Assembly: GCA_017538465.1 (NCBI GenBank)
Contig: JAFYIW010000096.1
Coordinates: 1-6,068, forward strand
Source: Victivallales bacterium
GTDB lineage: Bacteria; Verrucomicrobiota; Lentisphaeria; Oligosphaerales; Oligosphaeraceae
Direction: 5' to 3'
Length of the DNA: 6,068 bases
A program made the position numbers and the translations under genes. Under the pieces are notes generated by a model. The model saw only the letters and a list, made by a program, of their open reading frames with translations. It did not search any database and was not told the DNA's origin. This document shows positions 1-5,855 of this stretch, in pieces (position 1 is the stretch's first letter; each line of letters starts with the position of its first letter).

Positions 1-918
1 CACCAATATGCCCCCTACGAGGTTCCTGGCAGCGAGGCGCTGGGGCGCAATGTCTCGGCCGCCTTCGCGGAGGGTCACTCGACGATTCTTCTGGAGAATC
101 ACGGCACCTGCTGTGCGGGCAACAGTCTGCTGCAGGCCTTCCAGCGTTTCGAGACGCTGGACTTCTGCGCGCGTCTCATCATGGGCGCCTTGCGCATCGG
201 CCAGCCCATCTATCTGACGGAACCCCAGATGGAATACTACGCCATCGACCGCAATGTGGATTTCCATGAGTTCTCGCCGGACAGCCGTTCCTCCCAGGAG
301 ATGGAGATGCGCTACCAGATGGCGCTCCTGATTCGCCGTGCCTATCGACAGCAACTCTTCACCAGCACAGAGGGAACATTCGGCTGCCGAGTGGACAAAG
401 ACTCCTTCCTGGTTACTCAACGCTCGCTGGACCGCGGAACCATCCAGCCCGAGGACCTCGTGCTGGTGCGCGGCCATCAGCATGAGGCCGGCAAGAAGCT
501 CTCGCGCGGCGCGTGGTTCATCAAGGCGATTTTCGACGCGAACCCCGACATCAACTCGGTGATTCTGGCGAATCCGCCGAATGTGATGGCATACGCGGTC
601 ACCCACGAGACCTTCGACCCGCGCGTGATTCCGGAGAGCTACATCCTGCTGCGCGAGGTGCCCACCTATCCCTTCGGAGAGCACTTCCGGAACCTGGACG
701 AGGTCACCAAGACCATCTCGCCGCGCTATCCCGTGGTGCTTATCCAGAACGACTGCATGGTCACCACCGGCGCCACGCTGCTGCAGGCCTTCGACCGTCT
801 GGAAGTCGCGGAGTATTCCGCGCGGGCGACCATCGGCTGCAAGGCCCTCGGCGGCATGAAGCCCATCACCGAACAGGAAATCAAAGACCTGGTCAAGGCC
901 TTCCATCTGGTGGAGTAA
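1..918 (+). CDS. Class II aldolase/adducin-family protein with two tandem domains (5' partial)
   Basis: Frame 1 is open from the first base of the window to TAA at 916-918, so the gene starts upstream and 305 codons are visible. The ATG at 181 lies inside a conserved helix and is not the true start. Two copies of the class II aldolase fold follow each other. The end of copy 1 (residues 1 to about 80) has LLENHG at 30-35, whose His is the third zinc ligand in L-fuculose-1-phosphate aldolase relatives. Copy 2 runs from about 100 to 305. The copies align at their ends: ENHG...LLQAFQRFETLDFCARLIMG against QNDC...LLQAFDRLEVAEYSARATIG. In copy 2 the usual zinc pair HtH is replaced by L-A-N (189-191), ENHG by QNDC, and the catalytic Glu position by Gly (about 170). 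Copy 2 is therefore probably structural or regulatory. The family cleaves or epimerises sugar phosphates in the cytoplasm; the substrate here is unknown. A terminator follows directly. Confidence 0.85.
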   Translation, partial: HQYAPYEVPGSEALGRNVSAAFAEGHSTILLENHGTCCAGNSLLQAFQRFETLDFCARLIMGALRIGQPIYLTEPQMEYYAIDRNVDFHEFSPDSRSSQEMEMRYQMALLIRRAYRQQLFTSTEGTFGCRVDKDSFLVTQRSLDRGTIQPEDLVLVRGHQHEAGKKLSRGAWFIKAIFDANPDINSVILANPPNVMAYAVTHETFDPRVIPESYILLREVPTYPFGEHFRNLDEVTKTISPRYPVVLIQNDCMVTTGATLLQAFDRLEVAEYSARATIGCKALGGMKPITEQEIKDLVKAFHLVE

Positions 919-951
919 CTTCCGACAGATGCCCTAATTGCGATTATATTT

Positions 952-988
952 AGCGGTGTCCCGCAGTTGCGGGATGCCGCTTTGTTGT
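952..988 (+). terminator. Intrinsic terminator after the aldolase gene
   Basis: AGCGGTGTCCCGCA (952-965) pairs with TGCGGGATGCCGCT (968-981). Allowing two G-U wobbles, all 14 positions pair in RNA; opening the last A-U gives a 13-bp stem with a 4-base loop. A T-rich tail (TTTGTTGT, 981-988) follows. It lies 33 bases after the aldolase stop codon and separates that gene from the epimerase unit. Confidence 0.8.
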
Positions 989-1019
989 CGCGGGAACTTT
1001 TGGGACGAGAAAACAACTC

Positions 1020-1048
1020 TTGGAACTAGCGACTAGCGACTTGGAACT
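1020..1048 (+). repeat. Short direct repeats (TTGGAACT pair flanking tandem GACTAGC)
   Basis: TTGGAACT occurs at 1020-1027 and again at 1041-1048. Between them lies a 13-base stretch made of nearly two copies of a 7-base unit (AGCGACT AGCGAC). It is non-coding and runs straight into the heptamer tract that follows. Confidence 0.75.
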
Positions 1049-1085
1049 TTACCCTTTACCCTTTACCCTTTAACCTTTAACCTTT
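1048..1085 (+). repeat. Heptamer microsatellite in the epimerase leader
   Basis: Three units of TTTACCC (1048-1068) are followed by two of TTTAACC (1069-1082) and a final TTT. The tract ends only 6 bases before the ATG at 1092 and occupies the place where a ribosome binding site would lie. No purine-rich Shine-Dalgarno sequence is present. The unit resembles telomere repeats only superficially. Copy number could change by strand slippage and so alter the leader of the epimerase gene, but nothing here shows that it does. Confidence 0.85.
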
Positions 1086-1091
1086 GATTTT

Positions 1092-2066
1092 ATGGGTTAT
1101 TCCGAACTTCAATTTCCAGCAGAGACGCTTTTTTTGGTCACTGGCGGCGCCGGATTCATCGGCTCGAATCTCTGCGAGGCCATCCTTAAGAAAGGCTGCC
1201 GCGTGCGCTGTCTGGACGACCTTTCGACCGGAAAGCAGGCCAACGTGGACCTCTTCCTAAATCACCCCAACTACGACTTCGTCAAGGGCGACATCAAGGA
1301 CTACGATACCTGCCTGAAGGCCTGCGAAGGGGTGGACTATGTGCTGAACCAGGCGGCCTGGGGCAGTGTCCCACGGTCGCTGGAGATGCCGTTGTTCTAC
1401 TGCAAGAACAACATCGACGGCACGCTGAACATGCTGGAGGCCGCCCGCCAGCAGGGTGTCAAGAAGTTCGTGTATGCCTCCAGCTCATCGGTCTATGGCG
1501 ACGAGCCGAATTTGCCCAAGACCGAGGGCCGCGAGGGGAATCTCCTTTCCCCATACGCCCTGACCAAACGCTGCGACGAGGAGTGGGCCAAGCAATACAC
1601 CCGCCACTATGGGTTGGCTACCATTGGAATGCGGTACTTCAATGTCTTCGGACGTCGGCAGGATCCCTTCGGCGCCTACGCTGCGGTGATCCCGAAGTTC
1701 ATCAAGCAGTTGCTGGCGGGCGAACAGCCCACCATTAACGGCGATGGCAAGCAGAGCCGCGACTTCACCTACGTCGAGAATGTCATCGAGGCGAACCTCA
1801 AGGCCTGTCTGGCCTCCGATGAGGCCTCCGGCGAGGCCTTCAACATCGCCTACGGCGGACGCGAATACCTCATTGACATCTATCATACCCTCACCAAAGC
1901 ACTGGGAGTGGATATCGAGCCGCATTTCGGGCCCGACCGCAAGGGCGACATCAAGCACTCCAATGCCGACATCTCCAAGGCACGTCGCCTGCTCGGCTAT
2001 GACCCCAGCTATGACTTCGCACGCGGGCTCAACGAGGCCATCGCCTGGTACCGCGAAAACCTGTAG
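1092..2066 (+). CDS. UDP-N-acetylglucosamine 4-epimerase (WbpP/TviC-type extended SDR)
   Basis: A complete 324-residue cytoplasmic enzyme of the NAD-dependent epimerase/dehydratase family, predicted to interconvert UDP-GlcNAc and UDP-GalNAc for surface polysaccharide synthesis. The NAD-binding glycine motif GGAGFIG is at 18-24. The serine cluster YASSSS is at 128-133 and the catalytic pair Y155-xxx-K159 lies in SPYALTK. GSVPRS (91-96) and RYFNVFGRRQDP-GAYAAVIPK (from 181) closely match WbpP of Pseudomonas aeruginosa as I remember it. Ser290 in KHSNAD falls where WbpP has Ser306; a small residue there, instead of the Tyr of E. coli GalE, is associated with acceptance of N-acetylated sugars. 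The 6-residue longer N-terminus before the Rossmann strand fits the WbpP group and the frame is closed upstream at 1071, so ATG 1092 is the likely start despite no Shine-Dalgarno site. The GH16 gene follows 39 bases later. Substrate preference is inferred, and a plain UDP-glucose 4-epimerase remains possible. Confidence 0.88.
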   Translation: MGYSELQFPAETLFLVTGGAGFIGSNLCEAILKKGCRVRCLDDLSTGKQANVDLFLNHPNYDFVKGDIKDYDTCLKACEGVDYVLNQAAWGSVPRSLEMPLFYCKNNIDGTLNMLEAARQQGVKKFVYASSSSVYGDEPNLPKTEGREGNLLSPYALTKRCDEEWAKQYTRHYGLATIGMRYFNVFGRRQDPFGAYAAVIPKFIKQLLAGEQPTINGDGKQSRDFTYVENVIEANLKACLASDEASGEAFNIAYGGREYLIDIYHTLTKALGVDIEPHFGPDRKGDIKHSNADISKARRLLGYDPSYDFARGLNEAIAWYRENL

Positions 2067-2105
2067 GGCATTCACCATCGGAATCCACTCCAACACCATC
2101 CAGCC

Positions 2106-4868
2106 ATGAAAAACACCCTCATCTGTCTTGCCTTGTGGTTGACCATGCTGGGCGCGTTAGCACAGCCCATTGACGTGAATGGACAATTCCTGCAGCCTGA
2201 CAAGGAGGGCATTCCGGCGAAGTGGACACGCAACACGTGGTCCGGTTATCAGCCGGCGTGCAAGTTGGAGACGCGTCTTGGCGGTGCGCCGGACCGTCGT
2301 TCGAATTCGTTCCGGATGTTTGATGTCCCTGCGGAGCGTGGCGCGGCCTTCAATTCCAGTTTCTATCCTGCACGCCTGGGCCAGACCTTGCATTTCAGCT
2401 TCCATGCCCGCGGTGCTGGCAAGGCTCTCGTCAAGCTCTTCTTCAAGACGATTGCGAACGAGTGGAATTTCGAGTCGGACGACAAGGTGAGCTTCGATGT
2501 CACCAATGACTGGCAGTGGTATCAGTTCGACATCCCCATCAAGGATGGCCGGGCGGGCGTGACGGGCTCCTTCGACATTAGTATGCAGATCAGCCAGGGC
2601 GGCGAGCTGGAGGTCGCGAATTTCGAGGCGGAACTGATTCCTACGCCAGTGAAGCTGAAAGTGTCCTCAATGGACTTCCTGGAGGACTTCGATGACGCGG
2701 AATTGACCGTCACTGGAAATCCCGAACTCATCAAGGACTATCCCACGCAGGGGCTGCTGGTGCTGACCGGTCAGGCGGTCTATCGCACGGATGGGGATAT
2801 CTGGATCCAGCCGACGGAAAACCATCCGTATTCCGTCACCCAGGCGGGGGATGTCTATCGCGCCGTCGGTCTGCGCATCCAGAATTTCGGTCGCGAAGGA
2901 ACGCCGCCCGCCAGCAGCCAGTTCATCTTCGAACTTTCTGACGGCAAAGCACTTCTGCAGGCACGTGTCCAGCAGGTCCAGGGAACGGACCAACTGCACC
3001 TGGTGGTATCCGAAAATGGCCGTGTTCTGGTGAGGAGCACCATGCATCGGCGCTCTCTGCCGGCGGATTTCCTCTTCGGAGTGACGCCGGCTGGCGAGTT
3101 CACCTTCCAGGCCAAAAGTCTGGTGGATGGCACGGTTGCCGCCGTCTCCGGAAAAAGCATGTTCCGCAAGCATAGAGAAATCACCGCGCGGGTGGTGTTC
3201 TCGACGCCTGAACGCGCCGCCGAGACCGTGGTGGACAACTTCCTGATTGGCGAGGCGGTGCCCGCCGACAAGGACACCACGCCGCCCTTCATCCTCCATC
3301 CCGAAGCCACCTTCGACCCGGTCAAGGCTGGCTGGCCGCTGGTCTGGTCCGATGAGTTCGACGGCAATGCGCTCGATGAGACGAAGTGGGACCACTCCTG
3401 GCACAGCCACCCCGAAAAAATCCTGGTCCACGATGGTCTGCTGGAGATTCGCGCCGACTGGAATGACGATCACACCGCCATCCACACTGGCGCCCTCATG
3501 GGACGCACGAATTTCCAGTATGGCTACTTCGAGGGACGCTTCAAGTTCCGCCAGCAGCCTGGCTGGTGGTCCGCCTTCTGGCTCTACGGGGCCACCAACG
3601 ACAACCCATTCTACGATGGTTTCGAGATAGACATCTACGAGGACTATTTCCTGACCGAGCTGACGCCCGGCAGCCCAGCACGGCACATCCTGGACCACAA
3701 CCTCCACGTGTATTCCGGACAGTCCCTCAAAAGCTGGAACTACAACGGCCCCAAGATGGGCTCGCTGGACCAGTTTTACACCATCGGCTGCAAGTGGACG
3801 CCATTCGAGATTTCCTACTATATGGACGGGAAGCTCATCCAGAGTACCGCGAACCACAGTCCCTACAAGAATGTGATCTTCGATGCCTTCCGCCACGCCT
3901 GCGGTCTGGCGCCCATCCACCCGATGATCACCGGCGAGCCCAAGAAGAGCGCGGGCGACCCGAACCGCGGCGTCTATCCCGAGAGTTTCTTCTGCGACTA
4001 CGTGCGCGTCTATGCCTTCCCGCAGGAGGACATCCCGCAGGTGCAGTGGACCCGGACGCCGCCGAAGACATGTGCCGCCTACGGCGACACTCTGGAGTTC
4101 TCCGCCGAGGCCGTGCCGAATGCCATGACTGGCAGCCCCATCCAGCATGCATATCTCTTTGACAGCGGATATCTGATTGCCCACAAGGCCGAGCCGCCTT
4201 TCGACTTCAAAGTCATCCTGAACCAGGAGTTCTACAACACCACGGACTACAACCGTCCGGGACGGCAGGGCGTCGTGCCGCAGTTCGAGCAGAATTTCCA
4301 CTGCTATAGCATCTTCGTGCAGGACGCGGCGGGGAAGGTCGCCCACACGCCTGTCTGGACGCTGGCGTATGTCAATCAATCCAACGGCGCGATTTCCACG
4401 CCATACCACGACATCCCCCAGACCATTCCGGGACGGCTCCGCCTGGTGGACTACGACGAGGGAGGGCAGGGCGTCGCCTACCTGGACACCACCCCTGGGA
4501 ACTCCTTTGCCGGACGCCCGAATGCCAGCACACGCGAGGATGATGTGGATGCCAGCACCGACACCATCGGCTATGTGATGGGCGGTGAATGGCTCAACTA
4601 CACCGTGGACATTGCGGAGGCGGGTGCCTACCGTGCCACCTTGCACTACGGCTATCCCTTCGCCTTCGACGATGGCACGGTGAAGTTGTTTCTGGATGAC
4701 CAGGGAGAAGTTGCGTCCTTCAGCATTCTCAAAGAAGGCGCCCGCAACCACGAAATCAACAAGACCGCCACGGCGACGGTTCAACTGCCAGCGGGGCAGC
4801 ATCTCCTGAAGCTGGTTTTCCTGGCGAAGCCGAACGTCAATTTCATCGACTTTGAGCTGCAGGATTAA
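2106..4868 (+). CDS. Secreted multidomain glycoside hydrolase family 16 enzyme with CBM6
   Basis: A complete 920-residue protein predicted to cut beta-1,3/1,4-glucans, agar-like galactans or related glycans outside the cytoplasm; the exact substrate cannot be read. Residues 1-19 form a signal peptide ending in LGALA before Q20. About 20-178 is a beta-rich CBM4/9-like domain. About 185-395 is another beta-rich domain that starts FLEDFDD and ends VVDNFLIGEA, the edges typical of a concanavalin-like jelly-roll, but I cannot assign it. GH16 spans about 405-637: WSDEFDG (414-420), GWWSAFW (486-492), catalytic EIDIYE (507-512; nucleophile E507, D509, acid/base E512), HNLH (531-534) and KWTPFEISYYMDG (from 563). 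About 640-765 looks Ig-like. CBM6 spans 774-920 with GGEWLNYTV (W829) as its binding-face motif. Loops after YYMDG do not match common laminarinases, so I give no subfamily. No Shine-Dalgarno site is seen, and no clear terminator follows. Confidence 0.9.
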   Translation: MKNTLICLALWLTMLGALAQPIDVNGQFLQPDKEGIPAKWTRNTWSGYQPACKLETRLGGAPDRRSNSFRMFDVPAERGAAFNSSFYPARLGQTLHFSFHARGAGKALVKLFFKTIANEWNFESDDKVSFDVTNDWQWYQFDIPIKDGRAGVTGSFDISMQISQGGELEVANFEAELIPTPVKLKVSSMDFLEDFDDAELTVTGNPELIKDYPTQGLLVLTGQAVYRTDGDIWIQPTENHPYSVTQAGDVYRAVGLRIQNFGREGTPPASSQFIFELSDGKALLQARVQQVQGTDQLHLVVSENGRVLVRSTMHRRSLPADFLFGVTPAGEFTFQAKSLVDGTVAAVSGKSMFRKHREITARVVFSTPERAAETVVDNFLIGEAVPADKDTTPPFILHPEATFDPVKAGWPLVWSDEFDGNALDETKWDHSWHSHPEKILVHDGLLEIRADWNDDHTAIHTGALMGRTNFQYGYFEGRFKFRQQPGWWSAFWLYGATNDNPFYDGFEIDIYEDYFLTELTPGSPARHILDHNLHVYSGQSLKSWNYNGPKMGSLDQFYTIGCKWTPFEISYYMDGKLIQSTANHSPYKNVIFDAFRHACGLAPIHPMITGEPKKSAGDPNRGVYPESFFCDYVRVYAFPQEDIPQVQWTRTPPKTCAAYGDTLEFSAEAVPNAMTGSPIQHAYLFDSGYLIAHKAEPPFDFKVILNQEFYNTTDYNRPGRQGVVPQFEQNFHCYSIFVQDAAGKVAHTPVWTLAYVNQSNGAISTPYHDIPQTIPGRLRLVDYDEGGQGVAYLDTTPGNSFAGRPNASTREDDVDASTDTIGYVMGGEWLNYTVDIAEAGAYRATLHYGYPFAFDDGTVKLFLDDQGEVASFSILKEGARNHEINKTATATVQLPAGQHLLKLVFLAKPNVNFIDFELQD

Positions 4869-4981
4869 TAATGCCGGATTGGGCACGGGGCCTGATTGTT
4901 CTTGAATTCCTTAGGAAAAATACCTCGTCCAGCTTGCAATTTGGATTTGAATCGCTATCTTAAGCGACATTCCATAATTCT
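4869..4981. other. Intergenic gap between GH16 gene and tRNA
   Basis: AT-richer than the genes. Apart from a likely tRNA promoter near the right end I see no ORF and no convincing stem followed by a T run that would end the epimerase-GH16 transcript. The small palindrome TTCCTTAGGAA (4907-4917) followed by AAAA is too short to call. Confidence 0.5.
4934..4961 (+). promoter_or_regulatory. Likely promoter of tRNA-Ala
   Basis: TTGCAA (4934-4939) and TATCTT (4956-4961) are separated by 16 bases and would place the transcript start near 4968, about 14 bases ahead of the tRNA. A small inverted repeat TCGCT/AGCGA (4952-4956 and 4963-4967) straddles the -10 box. The call rests only on consensus-like boxes. 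Confidence 0.4.
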
Positions 4982-5057
4982 GGGGCTATAGCTCAGTTGG
5001 TAGAGCATTACGTTCGCAACGTAGGGGTCAGGGGTTCGAATCCCCTTAGCTCCACCA
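4982..5057 (+). tRNA. tRNA-Ala, anticodon CGC
   Basis: The complete 76-nt cloverleaf folds by eye. The acceptor GGGGCTA (4982-4988) pairs with TAGCTCC (5047-5053) and includes the G3-U70 wobble that marks alanine tRNAs. The D arm is GCTC/GAGC (4991-4994, 5003-5006). The anticodon arm is TTACG/CGTAG around loop TTCGCAA, giving anticodon CGC at 5015-5017, which reads GCG. The T arm is AGGGG/CCCCT with loop TTCGAAT. The discriminator is A5054, and CCA is encoded at 5055-5057. It stands alone here, with its own likely promoter and a hairpin terminator downstream. Confidence 0.97.
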
Positions 5058-5070
5058 GGCAGTTTATCAC

Positions 5071-5106
5071 GAGGTCTGACGGCAATCGCCGTCAGACCTC
5101 TTTCTT
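5071..5106 (+). terminator. Perfect 13-bp hairpin terminator between tRNA-Ala and tnpA
   Basis: GAGGTCTGACGGC (5071-5083) pairs perfectly with GCCGTCAGACCTC (5088-5100) around loop AATC, followed by TTTCTT. It starts 13 bases after the tRNA CCA end, so it is most simply the tRNA terminator. It also ends just 6 bases before the putative tnpA start at 5107. IS200 elements are known to carry a left-end stem-loop that stops incoming transcription, so it could instead belong to the insertion sequence, or serve both. Confidence 0.85.
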
Positions 5107-5576
5107 ATGTTAGTTTTAGCGAAAAAACTACTTCGTGGACTTGCAAGTGCCACGCGGTCTTCGCCCCGAAATACCGTGGTCAGGAGATATACGGCAAGAT
5201 CAAGGCGGACATAGGAAGGATACTGAGGCAGTTGTGCGACCTGAAGAAGGTTGAAATTCATCAGGCCGAGGCATGTCCCGACCATATCCACATGCTTCTG
5301 AGCATACCTCCGAACCTGAGTGTGTCGCAGTTCATGGGGTATCTGAAGGGAAAGAGTTCCCTGATGATTTTCGACAGGCACGCGAACCTGAAATACAAGT
5401 ACGGGAACAGGCATTGCTGGTGCCGCGGGTACTATGTCAGCACAGTCGGGGCGGATGCTCGTGCATTTCTGCGTACATACATACGCAACCAACTGAGCGA
5501 GGATCATGCGATGGAACAGCTGACATTCAAGGAGTACCTGGACCCGTTTACGGGTGGCCGGAACGAAAAGGCGTAG
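5107..5576 (+). pseudogene. tnpA: IS200-type Y1 transposase TnpA, frameshifted at its 5' end
   Basis: The main frame reads without a stop to TAG 5574-5576 and holds the family hallmarks: WTCKCHAVFAPKYR (from 5136), the HUH metal site in PDHIHM (His codons 5283 and 5289), the MGYLKGKS stretch, RGYYVSTVG, and the catalytic Tyr of YIRNQ (5478-5480). The protein would nick and rejoin single-stranded DNA through a 5'-phosphotyrosine bond. The conserved N-terminus begins near 5120, yet this frame has no ATG or GTG before it. ATG 5107 lies in the neighbouring frame and meets the main frame at a run of six A (5122-5127). One more A, or a -1 slip, gives MLVLAKKTTSWTCKCH..., 156 residues, close to the usual family length of about 150. 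The in-frame TTG at 5232 would lose the first beta strand and is unlikely as a real start. Options are a true mutation, a homopolymer sequencing error, or slippage on AAAAAAC. Confidence 0.85.
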
Positions 5577-5709
5577 TGAAGTGCCGCTTAAGCGGCGGTT
5601 TGTGAAATAGTTGCGGCAGGCAGGCTGTTTCAGAGCCCGTGTCGGGTTGCCGGTACTTTCGCCTTGAAGGCGTGGAGCATACCACCGGCTTGGCGGCGGT
5701 TTTGATTTT
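5577..5709 (+). other. Structured 3' tail of the IS200 element (probable right end)
   Basis: This non-coding stretch holds four small hairpins in a row: GCCGCTTAAGCGGC (5583-5596, a perfect palindrome right after the tnpA stop), AGCCCG-TGT-CGGGTT (5634-5648, with one G-U pair), CGCC-TTGAA-GGCG (5660-5672), and ACCACCG...CGGCGGT (5681-5700, one mismatch) followed by TTTGATTTT. The last has the layout of both a terminator and an IS200/IS605 right-end hairpin. No ORF is supported here. Confidence 0.55.
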
Positions 5710-5743
5710 GCCCGCCCTGCCTAGCATGGACGCATTTGTTTTT

Positions 5744-5778
5744 TGCGGAAAATCAAAAAATGATTTTGAAATTCCGCA
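5744..5778. repeat. Inverted repeat TGCGGAA/TTCCGCA with nested arms
   Basis: TGCGGAA (5744-5750) is the reverse complement of TTCCGCA (5772-5778). Nested inside are AATCA (5751-5755) and TGATT (5761-5765) around five A. A further direct copy, ATTCCGCA, lies at 5833-5840, matching 5771-5778 and sitting just ahead of the ATPase start region. This could be a regulator site or a cruciform, and it lies outside the likely IS end. Confidence 0.45.
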
Positions 5779-5787
5779 GTTTTGCGT

Positions 5788-5815
5788 TTGAAAAAGAACG
5801 AAAGTGCGCTATTTT
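5788..5815 (+). promoter_or_regulatory. Possible promoter of the DUF4143-type ATPase gene
   Basis: TTGAAA (5788-5793) and TATTTT (5810-5815) are 16 bases apart in an AT-rich stretch and would start a transcript near 5822, giving a leader of about 35 bases before ATG 5856. The copies of TTCCGCA lie on either side (5772-5778 and 5834-5840), a layout that would suit a repressor. In AT-rich DNA such boxes arise easily. Confidence 0.35.
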
Positions 5816-5855
5816 TAAAGCACAGTTACAAGATTCCGCATAAATGGAGACGCTC

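Larger units (their letters stand above)
5101..5710 (+). mobile_element. IS200/IS605-family element, single tnpA, ends not fixed
   Basis: The element consists of a Y1 transposase gene and a structured 3' non-coding tail, with no tnpB. Such elements move as single-stranded DNA, have subterminal hairpins instead of terminal inverted repeats and make no target duplication, so the exact ends cannot be read from one copy. The right end is probably near the last hairpin and its T-rich flank (5681-5709). The left limit is uncertain: if the 5071-5100 hairpin belongs to the tRNA, almost no left end is left, which would suggest a truncated, immobile copy. If the hairpin belongs to the element, the left boundary lies between the tRNA and 5071. 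Confidence 0.7.

Noticed and set aside
726..1016. Minus-strand frame of 96 codons at the end of the aldolase gene
   Set aside because: It overlaps the conserved aldolase C-terminus and crosses the terminator hairpin; no family resemblance.
1048..1085. Heptamer tract considered as a CRISPR array or telomere repeat
   Set aside because: Units are 7 bases with no spacers, and TTTACCC is not a bacterial telomere sequence; a microsatellite explains it.
1485..2099. Minus-strand frame of 204 codons opposite the epimerase
   Set aside because: It lies over the conserved epimerase core and its translation is a low-complexity Val/Gly/Leu-rich mirror without motifs.
2667..4886. Very long open frame (739 codons) on the minus strand opposite the GH16 gene
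   Set aside because: The plus strand has signal peptide, GH16 active site and CBM6 motifs. The minus frame has no recognisable domain and is a by-product of GC-rich codon use.
4887..4920. Terminator for the GH16 transcript
   Set aside because: The only palindrome, TTCCTTAGGAA, is short and followed by A, not T.
5030..5057. tRNA-Ala 3' end as an integrase attachment site
   Set aside because: No second copy of the T-arm/acceptor sequence and no integrase gene are present in the window.
5067..5507. Minus-strand frame of 146 codons opposite tnpA
   Set aside because: The plus strand carries HUH and YIRNQ motifs; the minus frame even reads through the terminator stem.
5577..5709. Omega-RNA-like guide RNA as found with TnpB
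   Set aside because: No tnpB gene or fragment is visible, so the hairpins are better read as an IS200 right end.
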